A stretch of DNA of 64,000 nt from Bryobacter sp964387685 (GTDB taxonomy: Bacteria; Acidobacteriota; Terriglobia; Bryobacterales; Bryobacteraceae). The stretch is taken from assembly GCA_964387685.1 (NCBI GenBank), contig CAYLXK010000005.1, positions 224,187 through 288,186 of the forward strand, in the 5' to 3' direction. The position numbers and the translations under genes are program-made. Below, one piece after another: positions 17,171 to 26,123 of the stretch; positions within the stretch are counted from its first letter, which is position 1, and each line of letters starts with the position of its first letter. Below the pieces are notes generated by a model. The model worked only from the letters and a program-made list of their open reading frames with translations, was not told where the DNA came from and made no database searches.

Positions 17171-18901
17171 ATGAAGAAAACGATGTTGGTTTTTTCATTT
17201 GCCGCCGTGTCTCTTTCCGCTCAACAGTTGGCCGTGCGAAGTGCGGATGGCAGTTGGTACTCCGCAAACCCTTTGAGCGCAACGGTAGAGAAGCGATCGC
17301 CCGATTTCGTCACCGTGCTCTGGCAGCGCGAAGGCACGCCGGGCGTGACCAGGGCTTTGCGCGCCACTCCAGACGGCGGCGTAGCGCGCCTTAACCTCGC
17401 GACCTTCGGCGACGCAACCATCGAAGCCTGGGAAAGCAATGGCACGGGCCGCTTCTCGCGCCGCTTCCAGATGAACTACCCTTCACTTGCTGTCTCACCC
17501 ACAGGCGACTTCATCGTTGCTGGAGATTCCCTAAAACTGATGCGCTTCAATCCGCTAGGCGAGATCGTCGCGGAACGAATCGTCTTTGTCGACCGCGTCA
17601 ACGCCATAGGGTCCATCGAGCTGAGCGCCGACGGCCGCCTCTTCGTCGTCGGCGGCACCAGTTCAACCGCCCTCAACGTAACGCCGAACGCGCTTCAAAA
17701 AGAACAGAGAGGCGGCACCTGTGTCGCAGTGGGCCGGATCCCGAGTGCCTACCCTTGCTACAGCGGTTGGGTCGCACGCTTCCATGCCGGAACCTTCGAC
17801 TTGGAAGCTCTCACCTATTTGGGTGGGGCGGATGAAAACTATCTCTATGCACTTGCCCTCGATCGGCAAGGCAACGTCCTGGTCGCGGGCGCAGCTCGGC
17901 AGCGGCAGGTGGACCGGGAGCCCTACCCGCGCACGTCCGGAGCCGTCTCCGCCGCATCTCGTCCGAGTACCGGCCTCGTGATGACGGTATCCAGATTGAG
18001 TCCCGATCTCGACCGCATCCTCGAATCCACTTGGCTGGCCGGCTCCGACGAAGCCAGCGCTCAGGCCGTGGACACCGACGAGTCCGGGCGCATCATAATC
18101 CTCGGCGCAACAACCTCTCCCAACTTTCCCGCAACCGCCGGATGGACGCGCGTGTGTGGTCCCCGCCGCGTTCGCAGCGTTAACTCCTGGTCCTTCGGCT
18201 TGCGCCTCAGCCCAGCCTTTGATCGCGTTGATGGCTCCACACAGTTTGGCGACGCTGTCGCCCCCAACCGCATCGACTTCGAAACCCGCGCCAACTGCGT
18301 CTTCAACGGTGGCTCTTACGACTTCGGGCGCGAGCTCGCCTCCGGGCAAATCGTGACCATGATCGGCGGCCCCTTCTTCGAAGAAGATACCGTCACCTTG
18401 AATGGCGTGCCTGCGCCTGTCCTTTACCGCGACGAGCATCAGATCAACTTCGTTATCCCGCGCGAGGCCGGTACCGGCAACCTGCTTCCGCTCGAGCTCA
18501 GCGGTCGCTTAGCCCGCACCTTCGATGTAATTCCGGCGCGGCCCACCTGGATCTGGCACATCTTCGAAGAGGGCGCCTTGCGCAGCCGGGGGAACTTCCA
18601 GATCAATGCCCGTCGCGCCGACGCTTCGCTCAATTCCGACGACAACGGCTTCTCCACGGACGAAGAAATTCGCGCCTACGCAACGGGCGTCGACCTGGGC
18701 AAACCGCTCCAGCTTTTCCGTAGCTTCTACGACCGCGAGATCCCGGATTTCACCGCCAGCTACGTCCCCGGCACCTTTGACAGCGTCGTCGAGTTCCGCT
18801 TCCGCAATCGCGGCCTCAATGGCGGCGTAAACGTCCTCGGCATTGTCAACGACGGCGTCTATTCCGGCTCCAACCCCGGCTACATCTGGGTTGCGCCGTA
18901 A
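17171..18901 (+). CDS. Secreted beta-propeller-repeat protein with Solibacter-type C-terminal region
   Basis: 576 aa. Signal peptide MKKTMLVFSFAAVSLSAQ. Residues ~60-320 contain SBBP-like propeller blades (NYLYALALDRQGNVLVAGA, ASAQAVDTDESGRIIILGAT with FPATAG). Residues ~380-576 resemble the IPT/Ig-like and TIGR03437-type ends of Solibacter proteins (IVTMIGGPFFEEDTVTLNG, HQINFVIP), here incomplete. Probably a surface or extracellular protein; no enzyme motif seen. The single gene lies 40 nt from the divergent araC gene, and its 3' end overlaps ynfA by 22 nt in the opposite direction. Confidence 0.7.
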   Translation: MKKTMLVFSFAAVSLSAQQLAVRSADGSWYSANPLSATVEKRSPDFVTVLWQREGTPGVTRALRATPDGGVARLNLATFGDATIEAWESNGTGRFSRRFQMNYPSLAVSPTGDFIVAGDSLKLMRFNPLGEIVAERIVFVDRVNAIGSIELSADGRLFVVGGTSSTALNVTPNALQKEQRGGTCVAVGRIPSAYPCYSGWVARFHAGTFDLEALTYLGGADENYLYALALDRQGNVLVAGAARQRQVDREPYPRTSGAVSAASRPSTGLVMTVSRLSPDLDRILESTWLAGSDEASAQAVDTDESGRIIILGATTSPNFPATAGWTRVCGPRRVRSVNSWSFGLRLSPAFDRVDGSTQFGDAVAPNRIDFETRANCVFNGGSYDFGRELASGQIVTMIGGPFFEEDTVTLNGVPAPVLYRDEHQINFVIPREAGTGNLLPLELSGRLARTFDVIPARPTWIWHIFEEGALRSRGNFQINARRADASLNSDDNGFSTDEEIRAYATGVDLGKPLQLFRSFYDREIPDFTASYVPGTFDSVVEFRFRNRGLNGGVNVLGIVNDGVYSGSNPGYIWVAP

Positions 18902-19206
18902 AGAATCACCCCCGCGCCGGCCAGACACACCGCCGCACCACCGATATCCCACGCGCTCAGTTTGACGCCATCCACAAGGTACAACCACGCCAGCGACGCC
19001 GCGATGTAAACGCCCCCATAGGCCGCGAAAGCCCGTCCCGCATCCTCAATATCGATTCGCGTTAGCGCGAACGCAAAGAAGCCCAAAGCCAACCCCCCAG
19101 GCGCCAGCATCCACGCGCTCTTGCCCTGCCGCAGCCACGCCCATACGCAGGCGCATCCCGCGATTTCAGCCACTGCCGCGGCTACATACCAGAGAAAGTC
19201 GGACAT
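18880..19206 (-). CDS. ynfA: YnfA-family (UPF0060) small membrane protein
   Basis: 108 aa, the usual length, with four membrane segments. Family signature: FLWYVAAAVAEIAGCACVW, then LRQGKSAW, FAAYGGVYIAASLAWLYLVD and AWDIGGAAVCLAGAGVIL. The family resembles small multidrug resistance proteins, but its role is not established. Its start overlaps the end of hemL by 25 nt and its end overlaps the convergent propeller gene by 22 nt, so it is fully packed into its neighbours. Confidence 0.9.
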   Translation of the reverse strand: MSDFLWYVAAAVAEIAGCACVWAWLRQGKSAWMLAPGGLALGFFAFALTRIDIEDAGRAFAAYGGVYIAASLAWLYLVDGVKLSAWDIGGAAVCLAGAGVILYGATQM

Positions 19207-20453
19207 AAGGCCGCTGCCGCGCGGGTCGCTTCAATGTCGGCCTCCGTGTGCGCAAAGCCCACAAAGCCCGCCTCAAATTGGCTCGGCGCCAAATACACGC
19301 CGTGATCGAGCATGTGCCGGAAGAAGTCCCCGAATTTCACTGTGTCGCTCTTCTTGGCCGAAGCGTAATCGAAAACCGGCTCGTCGGTGAAGAAGAACGT
19401 AAACATACTGCCCACGCGGTTCACCGTGATCCCCTGCGGCGGATGCGCACACAGCTGCGCCGTCCGCTCCTCGATCGTCGTGTAAACCTCGGGGTGCGCC
19501 TTCAAATACGTCAGCATCGCCAGACCCGCCGACACCGCCAGCGGATTCCCCGATAGCGTCCCCGCCTGATAAATCGGCCCCATCGGCGCCACGTACTCCA
19601 TCACTTCGCGCTTGCCCCCGTAGGCCGCAATGGGCAAGCCGCCGCCAATGATCTTACCCAGCGCCGTCATGTCTGGGGCAATCCCGTAACGTTCCTGCGC
19701 GCCGCCATAAGCCAAGCGGAAGCCGGTCATCACCTCATCGAATATCAACAAGGCTCCATACCGCGTGCACATCTCGCGCAGACCCTCTAGAAAACCCGCC
19801 GCCGGCGGGATGCATCCCATGTTGCCCGCCACCGGCTCTACCATCAGGCAGGCCACTTGATCCGGATGATTCTGGAAAGCCGCCTCCACCGCATTCAGGT
19901 CGTTAAAGGGAACCGAGATCGTCGTCGCTGCAAACGCCTCCGGTACTCCCGCGCTATCGCTCAGGCCCAGCGTCGCCAAGCCCGATCCCGCCTTCACCAG
20001 CAACGAATCCACATGCCCGTGGTAGCAGCCTTCAAACTTGATACATAAATTCCGCCCGGTATACCCCCGCGCCACCCGCAGCGCACTCATCGCCGCCTCG
20101 GTCCCGCTGTTCACCAGGCGCACCATTTCCATCGACGGCACCGCATCGCGGATCGCCTCGGCCAAATGAATCTCGCGCTCTGTCGGCGCGCCAAAGCTGG
20201 TGCCGATTGCCAGCACCGCTTCCAGCGCTTCAATCACACACCTCGGCTTATGGCCCAAAATCAGCGGCCCCCAGGAGCCGATGTAGTCAATGTACGAGTT
20301 GCCGTCTTCGTCGAAGAGCCGGCAGCCCTCTCCGTGATGGATAAACACGGGCTTGCCGCCCACGCTCTTAAAGGCACGGACGGGCGAGTTCACCCCGCCG
20401 GGAATAATTTCTTGGGCCCGCTCAAGCAGGGCGGCGGAACGGTTGCGTTGCAT
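19182..20453 (-). CDS. hemL: Glutamate-1-semialdehyde 2,1-aminomutase
   Basis: 423 aa PLP enzyme that turns glutamate-1-semialdehyde into 5-aminolevulinate in the C5 heme pathway. Starts MQRNRSAALLERAQEIIPGG; the family block GGVNSPVRAFKSVGG follows. PLP lysine Lys267 in MTALGKIIGGGLPIAAYGG; Asp239 in LLIFDEVMTGFR. The gene start overlaps the upstream flavoprotein gene by 32 nt and the end overlaps ynfA by 25 nt, indicating one transcript. It fits with the large ccm operon later in the window: heme supply and cytochrome c assembly. Confidence 0.97.
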   Translation of the reverse strand: MQRNRSAALLERAQEIIPGGVNSPVRAFKSVGGKPVFIHHGEGCRLFDEDGNSYIDYIGSWGPLILGHKPRCVIEALEAVLAIGTSFGAPTEREIHLAEAIRDAVPSMEMVRLVNSGTEAAMSALRVARGYTGRNLCIKFEGCYHGHVDSLLVKAGSGLATLGLSDSAGVPEAFAATTISVPFNDLNAVEAAFQNHPDQVACLMVEPVAGNMGCIPPAAGFLEGLREMCTRYGALLIFDEVMTGFRLAYGGAQERYGIAPDMTALGKIIGGGLPIAAYGGKREVMEYVAPMGPIYQAGTLSGNPLAVSAGLAMLTYLKAHPEVYTTIEERTAQLCAHPPQGITVNRVGSMFTFFFTDEPVFDYASAKKSDTVKFGDFFRHMLDHGVYLAPSQFEAGFVGFAHTEADIEATRAAAALCPTFSGM

Positions 20454-21630
20454 GTTGGGGAGGCTCGGGGATGATGCGCGTAAAAATGAAGTTCAGCATC
20501 ATTTCGTTCAGAGTGCCATTCAGGTTGCGGAACAGACGCTGCCGCAACGTCAGGTAATCCTGCGTGCCGGAGAAAATGTCGCGCATCAATTCGTTCAGTT
20601 TCTCGCTGCGCCGCATGTAGTCGACGATACACGTCGGGATGCTCTTGAATAAAAAGCGCCCTAGGTAAAGCTTCTGCGCGAAGCTCGCGCCGAAGGCCAG
20701 GTCCGCCAGAAAATCCTGCTCAATCAATTGCTTGTATTGCTCGCCCGCCTTCAAGGGATCAAAGGCGCCGCCGGAAAGAATCTGGCTCGCCAGGTCGCCG
20801 GAACGTACCGCGTAATAGATTCCTTCGCCTGTGATCGGATCGACGAATCCGGCCGCGTCGCCCACCGCCATCCAGCGGTGCCCCGCCATGCGGTTATGCC
20901 GCCAGTTGCGCACGCTCAAACTCGGCAGCATGTGCGCGTAAAGTTGTCCCTGCCGCCACTGAATCCCTTTTTCGTCTAGATACCGCTCCAGGCGCAGACG
21001 CAGTTGCTGCGCGCTTTCGCCTCTTCCGCAAATCCCCGCGCTCAAGTGCCCGGAACGAGGAAAAATCCAGATGTAGCCTTCCAGACGGTCCAAAAACTGA
21101 ATGTCTATGTATTCTTGGTTGAGCGGTATGTAGTAGCCCAACGCCACCATCGTATCTTCAGGCGTCCACTGCGTTCCCACATCGCGCAGCGGATTGCGCG
21201 CCCCCGTGGCCACCACCACATAGTCGGCTTCGATCTTGCCGTGTTTCGTTTTAAGCGTCCAGCCCCGCTCGTGCGGCTCCAGCGCCGTTACCCGTTCCTT
21301 CTCAATCTGCGCGCCCGCCGCGTCGGCCCGTTCCAGCAGCATCCGGTTCAGTTCCAGGCGCGAATAGATCAGAATCGGTTGGCTCAGGTTTAGCTTCACG
21401 TTATGCGCTGAATGCGCCCCTATATACGATTCCGTCACGATCCGTTTGGGCGTCGAATTGTTAAACAGAAAGGGATACTTGTCGTAAGCCTTATACGTGA
21501 TCCCCCCTCCGCATGGCTTTTCCCACGCCAGCTTTTCATCCAGCAGAATCGTCCGCACGCCCGCTCGCGCCAGAAGCTCGGCTGAATGCGCCCCTGCTGG
21601 TCCACCCCCCAGCACGGCTACTGTCTTCAC
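20422..21630 (-). CDS. Geranylgeranyl-reductase-family FAD-dependent oxidoreductase
   Basis: 402 aa. FAD-binding GxGxxG-type motif VAVLGGGPAGAHSAELLARA near residues 4-23; the second flavin motif HRWMAVGDAAGFVDPITGEG is near 250-270; GGR-type active-site start WEKPCGGGITYKAYDKYP at about 36-53. The family saturates isoprenoid chains (quinone tails, chlorophyll phytyl, archaeal lipids). Start is GTG, overlapping the lipoprotein stop as GTGA. The end overlaps hemL by 32 nt. In a non-phototroph the likely substrate is a menaquinone tail or another polyprenyl lipid; that is inference. Confidence 0.87.
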   Translation of the reverse strand: MKTVAVLGGGPAGAHSAELLARAGVRTILLDEKLAWEKPCGGGITYKAYDKYPFLFNNSTPKRIVTESYIGAHSAHNVKLNLSQPILIYSRLELNRMLLERADAAGAQIEKERVTALEPHERGWTLKTKHGKIEADYVVVATGARNPLRDVGTQWTPEDTMVALGYYIPLNQEYIDIQFLDRLEGYIWIFPRSGHLSAGICGRGESAQQLRLRLERYLDEKGIQWRQGQLYAHMLPSLSVRNWRHNRMAGHRWMAVGDAAGFVDPITGEGIYYAVRSGDLASQILSGGAFDPLKAGEQYKQLIEQDFLADLAFGASFAQKLYLGRFLFKSIPTCIVDYMRRSEKLNELMRDIFSGTQDYLTLRQRLFRNLNGTLNEMMLNFIFTRIIPEPPQHATQPFRRPA

Positions 21631-21992
21631 TGCTTATGGCCTTCCGGAACGCCCCCGCCGCCCGGCGCAGCGCCCATCCCGCCGCCCATTCCGCCGCTGC
21701 TGCTCTTCACCACCCAGGCGTCCCCTTCGCGTTCCAGCTTGTACTTCATCTTCAACATGGTTTCCGCGGATCCTTTGGCACGGAAAACCACCTCCGCATC
21801 CGCCTGCTTGCCCTGGAAGCTCAGGTTCGCAATTTCAATGTCCATTCCTGCCACATTCAAACCCGAGACCGTCGTTAGCCTCTTCATCACCGCCTCTTGG
21901 ACGGCTTCCTTGGTTTCAATATTCTTGGCGCACCCGGCAAGCACTAGAAAAATCAGCGGGACAAGGTATCGCAACACACTGCGATTATACAC
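21627..21992 (-). CDS. Small lipoprotein of unknown function
   Basis: 121 aa. Lipobox LVLAGC at about residues 16-21 after a hydrophobic stretch (LRYLVPLIFLVLAGC), so an acylated envelope protein. The body has amphipathic strands (MDIEIANLSFQGKQADAEVV) and a Gly-rich tail with GGMGGGMGAAPGGGG. Start is a GTG eight nt below the upstream gene's stop, with AAGG upstream; a later in-frame GTG is possible. Overlaps the flavoprotein start by 4 nt (GTGA), so translation is coupled. Confidence 0.7.
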   Translation of the reverse strand: MYNRSVLRYLVPLIFLVLAGCAKNIETKEAVQEAVMKRLTTVSGLNVAGMDIEIANLSFQGKQADAEVVFRAKGSAETMLKMKYKLEREGDAWVVKSSSGGMGGGMGAAPGGGGVPEGHKQ

Positions 21993-22000
21993 GCGGGCCT

Positions 22001-25000
22001 TTATTGTACGGACACAGTCGGTTTCACCGCGTCGATTTGCGTATTTTCTACGCCCCCGACCCGGATCGTCACATCCAGATTGTCCCCGCGGATCCGATCT
22101 CCCGGCACATAAACATTAATCTGGTACAGTCCCACGAATCCGGGCACCAACCCGCTCCACTCCACTACGACTGCCGACTGCGCCCACGCCTTGTTGCCAA
22201 AATGCACTTCCACTTCTCCCGCCGTTTCCGCTAGCGGGCTCGACGGCGCGGCCAATCCCGTCGTGACGCGTCCCCCCGTTGTCGGCCCCAAGCCCAACGC
22301 GTAGATCACCAGCCGCCGGTCGCGCGTCGTCGGGTTGTCCTTGTTGACCGGCCTCCCCCGGTCGTCAAAAATAGCCGTTTGCTTCGTCTGCGGGTCCACC
22401 AGCACCACCGGCGAGTAGCGCTGTACACGCATATTCGCTGCCACGCTCGCCAGCCGCTTGTTTAAGTCGCGCACAATCACCGGATAGGTCCCCGCCGCTA
22501 GCTCATTGGGCACTTGAAAGTTAATCTGGCCCCCTGACGTCGCCAGCAACGGCACCGGATTGTTGTTTACCGTTACACACACCCCGCCGAGCGAAAGCGG
22601 CAACGGCGTCGTATTCGCCTGGTCGTTGTTGGCCAGATTCCGGCCGAAAATCGACACCAAAGATCCCGAGCTTATGGTCGTGTTGTATGCAGCCACATTC
22701 ACGATGCCGCCGTTGGAAATCACCGGCCGCTCCGCCACGGACTGTACTTCCAGGTTCACAATGCTCAGGCCGCTGGTCGTAATCACATACGCAGTCGAAC
22801 CCAGCGCGTCCACCACCATCGTGCGCCCGTCCACATTCGCGCGCCCGGCGCCCACCACCGCCGACAGCACTCCTTCCAGCGCTGGAATCCGCCGCATGAC
22901 CGCTCCCGTATCCGTGTTCACCATCTCCACATTCGGCACCGTCGTCACCACCGTCGTCGCGTTGGCCCGCACCGGCATCGCAAAACGCAGAAACTGCGAG
23001 TTGCCCACCGGCGCGACGGCCGGCACGGGTAAATTCGTCGTGGTCCCAGGATCGCCCGGCCTTGCCCCCGGTACCGTAATCGTCGCCGTCGACAGCGGCG
23101 TCAGGCTTTGGTTCAGCACCGTGCCGTTCACTACAAAATAGGCGCCCCGCGGCCCCGCCGCCACTGGGCCGTAATATCCATTCAACTGCGTGCCCGTGAA
23201 GATCTGCCGCGCCTGTACAAAGTCGTCCTGCAACGCATCGTACAAATACACGATCCCGTTCCCGCTCAATACGATCACATACTCCCCGTTAGGGCTCGCC
23301 GACATCGACCGAATCGGCCCCGGCACCGTCGAGGCGCCAATGATGCTCGAAACCTGGCGCGGAATCAATTCGTCTCCCACCGCGCTCCACAGCGTTCCGT
23401 TGTTCATCATCACCAGCAAGCCGCGCTGCGTCATCGCCACCACGCTCGGAAACACCAGCGGTAAGTTCGCGTTCAGAGGAATGGGCGGATAACGCAAGCG
23501 TCCTACTACCCGCCGCTGCTCCAAATCCACGATCGAAACGACCTCGGACTGCGAACTCGCCACATACAGCAGCCCTCCATCCAGACTCATCGCCATCGAA
23601 CGCGGCATCTGTCCCACCTTGATCGGTTCCAGCAGTTGCCGCGTCCGCTCGTCATAAACGTCCACCCGGTTCAAGCCGGAATTGGCAATATAGACGCGGC
23701 GGCGGCTGGCATCGTAAGCCATGTCCACCAGCCCTTCGTTCACCGCCGTCGTGTTGGTTGGAATCGCCACGATCTCGCCGCGCGCTTCCGAATCGCGATT
23801 GTTCTGGTAGACCGTTACCTGCGAGGGAATGTTGATCGCCTCCGGCGACTGGATTAGAAAGTTGGTGGGCGAAGTACTGCCGATGTTGCGGTTCGTCGAA
23901 TTGTAGGTGAAGTTGATCAACGGCCCGTCCGCCGTGTTCTGGTTTTGCACGGTCGGCGAAGCGCCCACGATAGCCGCATTGCCCGCGGCCGTGCCGCCCA
24001 CGGGTGTACCAATTGGGAGCCCCACCGCGCCGCCTACTCCGCCCCCGGGGATAACGATAATGCCCCCTCCGGGCACCACCCCACCGCCCGCCGCCCCGGC
24101 CCCCGTCGTCGTCGTCAAGATCTGCGCCGTCGCCGTCAGGCGGCCCGTCCCTTCATTGCGAATCAACACGCCCGCCCGCCGCAATTCTTGGGTCACGCCG
24201 CATTGATCGTTGGCGAGAATAATCGCGCGCCGCTCCGGCACCGCCAGCGGGCTCCGGCTCATTTGACCGATCGGAATCGTCGCAAATCCCGACTCGGAAA
24301 TCGCAAATATATTGGCCCCGTCCGGAGACATCACCATCTTGCCCGAGAGGTTCTCCGGCATTTGCAGCGCCGTTGAAATCAACAGGTTCCCCGCATCCGC
24401 AATCTGCAGTTGCGATACGTTGGCCCGCGCCGGCGGATTCTGCGTCGGCGCAATGTTGAACGCCGCATAGATCGTCGTTGCGTCCGGAGAGAAGACGCTG
24501 CCGCCTTGGTTCTGCTGCAGATTGAAGTTCACATTGTTGGCGATCGGATACGGCGCGTTGGCCAGATTCTGTTGGCCTAGGATCGTTAAGGTGGCGGTAT
24601 CAAACAAGGTCAAGCCCGCCATAAAGCGGCTCCCGTCCGCCGACACCGACAAGACGCTCGAGATATTGTTGATCAAGCGCGAGCGCAGCACCGTTCCCGA
24701 GGCCACCTCAAACACAAAGACCGAGCGCTGATTGTTGTTCGGCAAATTAACCCCAATGATGAAGCGCCCGTCGGCCGACGCCGCCAGATAGCTCCGGTTG
24801 GCCAAGACCGGACGCCCCGCGGTGGGCGGCAGTTGCGGCGGCGCCGGCGTTGACGGCACTACCGATAGTGCAAATAGATTCTGGCCCACCGTCGTGGGGT
24901 CGTACAGCAACAACGTATTGTTGGCATTGTTAATCCCCGTTCCGATCGTCGTGATCAGCACGCGGCCATCTCCACCCACCGCGATGCCCTCCGGCCGCGC

Positions 25001-25336
25001 CGGCAGGCTCACTCGATTCACCACCGCCAACTGCTCCACATCGATCACGTTGACGGACGACGAATTGTGGCAAGCCACGTAAAGCAGTTTGCCGTCCGTT
25101 GAAAGCGCTGCGCTCAGGGGCAAGGAGTCCGTTCGGATCGGCGTCAAAAATCGCCGTTGCAGAATCGAATAAACCTCGATTTTGTCCGGCACGCCCACCA
25201 AGTACAGCCGTTGGCGGGGCTGGTCCAGTACGATATCCACCACGCCGCCCACCAACGGCGTAATCGTCCCAAACGTGGCCGCAAAATTCGGAACAGCGGC
25301 AAACAAAAAGAGAAGGAAGCTAGCCAGACGAATCAT
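22001..25336 (-). CDS. Very large secreted beta-propeller protein with TIGR03437-type C-terminal domain
   Basis: About 1111 aa. The start is set at the ATG at 25336, giving signal peptide MIRLASFLLFLFAAVPNFAA; an in-frame upstream ATG would add seven residues with no function. Two YVTN-like propellers flank a Gly/Pro-rich linker (VVPGGGIIVIPGGGVGGAVG near residue 440). Blades include LLYVACHNSSSVNVIDVEQL and RVYIANSGLNRVDVYDERT. The C-terminus has the Solibacter domain (NVAAYNTTISSGSLVSIFG, QINFQVP, LVPGFVGLYQINVYVP). Probably an extracellular or surface-attached protein. First gene of the run lipoprotein-flavoprotein-hemL-ynfA by strand and spacing (8 nt to the lipoprotein). Confidence 0.8.
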   Translation of the reverse strand: MIRLASFLLFLFAAVPNFAATFGTITPLVGGVVDIVLDQPRQRLYLVGVPDKIEVYSILQRRFLTPIRTDSLPLSAALSTDGKLLYVACHNSSSVNVIDVEQLAVVNRVSLPARPEGIAVGGDGRVLITTIGTGINNANNTLLLYDPTTVGQNLFALSVVPSTPAPPQLPPTAGRPVLANRSYLAASADGRFIIGVNLPNNNQRSVFVFEVASGTVLRSRLINNISSVLSVSADGSRFMAGLTLFDTATLTILGQQNLANAPYPIANNVNFNLQQNQGGSVFSPDATTIYAAFNIAPTQNPPARANVSQLQIADAGNLLISTALQMPENLSGKMVMSPDGANIFAISESGFATIPIGQMSRSPLAVPERRAIILANDQCGVTQELRRAGVLIRNEGTGRLTATAQILTTTTGAGAAGGGVVPGGGIIVIPGGGVGGAVGLPIGTPVGGTAAGNAAIVGASPTVQNQNTADGPLINFTYNSTNRNIGSTSPTNFLIQSPEAINIPSQVTVYQNNRDSEARGEIVAIPTNTTAVNEGLVDMAYDASRRRVYIANSGLNRVDVYDERTRQLLEPIKVGQMPRSMAMSLDGGLLYVASSQSEVVSIVDLEQRRVVGRLRYPPIPLNANLPLVFPSVVAMTQRGLLVMMNNGTLWSAVGDELIPRQVSSIIGASTVPGPIRSMSASPNGEYVIVLSGNGIVYLYDALQDDFVQARQIFTGTQLNGYYGPVAAGPRGAYFVVNGTVLNQSLTPLSTATITVPGARPGDPGTTTNLPVPAVAPVGNSQFLRFAMPVRANATTVVTTVPNVEMVNTDTGAVMRRIPALEGVLSAVVGAGRANVDGRTMVVDALGSTAYVITTSGLSIVNLEVQSVAERPVISNGGIVNVAAYNTTISSGSLVSIFGRNLANNDQANTTPLPLSLGGVCVTVNNNPVPLLATSGGQINFQVPNELAAGTYPVIVRDLNKRLASVAANMRVQRYSPVVLVDPQTKQTAIFDDRGRPVNKDNPTTRDRRLVIYALGLGPTTGGRVTTGLAAPSSPLAETAGEVEVHFGNKAWAQSAVVVEWSGLVPGFVGLYQINVYVPGDRIRGDNLDVTIRVGGVENTQIDAVKPTVSVQ

Positions 25337-25481
25337 GCGCTCAACACCTGAACCCATAACAATAGCCCAAGTTGCGTGGCCCGGCGCGGGGATAACCGAA
25401 TCTTTACAATGTCCAGCTACACTTCCATCGCGGCCATTATGCCAATCAAAGAACTGACTACAGTCGCACCCGTCTTAAGTC

Positions 25482-25685
25482 TTGCCGCATCCAGATCGCG
25501 GCCCCAGCTACTGGATCGGCTTCGACCTTCTGCTTCGCATCCATCTCAGAAACAAAAAGAAGGCCTACCGCAGAGGCATGCTTCGCCTGGATCTAGACCC
25601 TCCCGAAATGAACCCCGCTGCGCCCTGGCACCGCCGCTGGCGAGATTGGGCCTACTACGCCTGCGCGAACATCCTCGACAAGTAA
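25482..25685 (+). CDS. Possible small protein or gene remnant
   Basis: 67 codons starting at TTG directly after an in-frame TAA, with a plausible protein-like sequence (SYWIGFDLLLRIHLRNKKK, then PWHRRWRDWAYYACANILDK). No ribosome site and no family recognised. It ends 37 nt before a pseudogene, so it may be part of the same decayed area. The rest of 25337-25722 shows nothing recognisable. Confidence 0.3.
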   Translation: MPHPDRGPSYWIGFDLLLRIHLRNKKKAYRRGMLRLDLDPPEMNPAAPWHRRWRDWAYYACANILDK

Positions 25686-25722
25686 GCGTTAACTCGCCCC
25701 TCCTGTGAGAGCCTCGGCGACC

Positions 25723-26118
25723 ATGAAAACAATCTCGTTTGCACTTCTGCTTTGCGCCTTTCTGGTCTCCTGCGCTCCCAGCGAGGTCCCCGATACTCGA
25801 GCAGCCGATGAAGCCCTCATCCGCGCGGCCGACGCGGAATGGTCGAAAGCCGTCGGCGCCAAGGCCATTCGGGAGTCCTGAGCCACCTTACTTGCTCCCG
25901 GCGTCAAACTCGGCTGGGAAGTCGCCAAAGTGAGCGTCTCCCGCAGCGGCGACCTGGCCTACGTCGTCGGCACTTACAAACTCTCGATGAAGGACCCGGC
26001 CGGCAAGGCCATCGACGACCGCGGCAAACTCCTCGAGGTCTGGCAAAAGCGAGCCGACGGTAAATAGAGAGTCGTTGCCGACGCCTTCAATTCGGACCTC
26101 CCCCTGCCCACCCCGTAG
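25723..26118 (+). pseudogene. Broken SnoaL/DUF4440-like lipoprotein gene
   Basis: The frame opens with a lipoprotein signal (MKTISFALLLCAFLVSC, Cys17) and an N-terminal family segment (DTRAADEALIRAADAEWSKA). It then meets TGA after AIRES, continues as ATLLAPGVKLGWEVAKV and SGDLAYVVGTYKLSMKDP, meets TAG after EVWQKRADGK, and ends RVVADAFNSDLPLPTP. In relatives both stops sit where Trp is expected (IRESW, DGKW), and about 25-30 residues are missing between VGAK and AIRES. The nuclear-transport-factor-2-like fold could not form. One gene decayed by two nonsense changes and a deletion; reads in a single frame throughout. Confidence 0.8.
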
Positions 26119-26123
26119 ACCGC

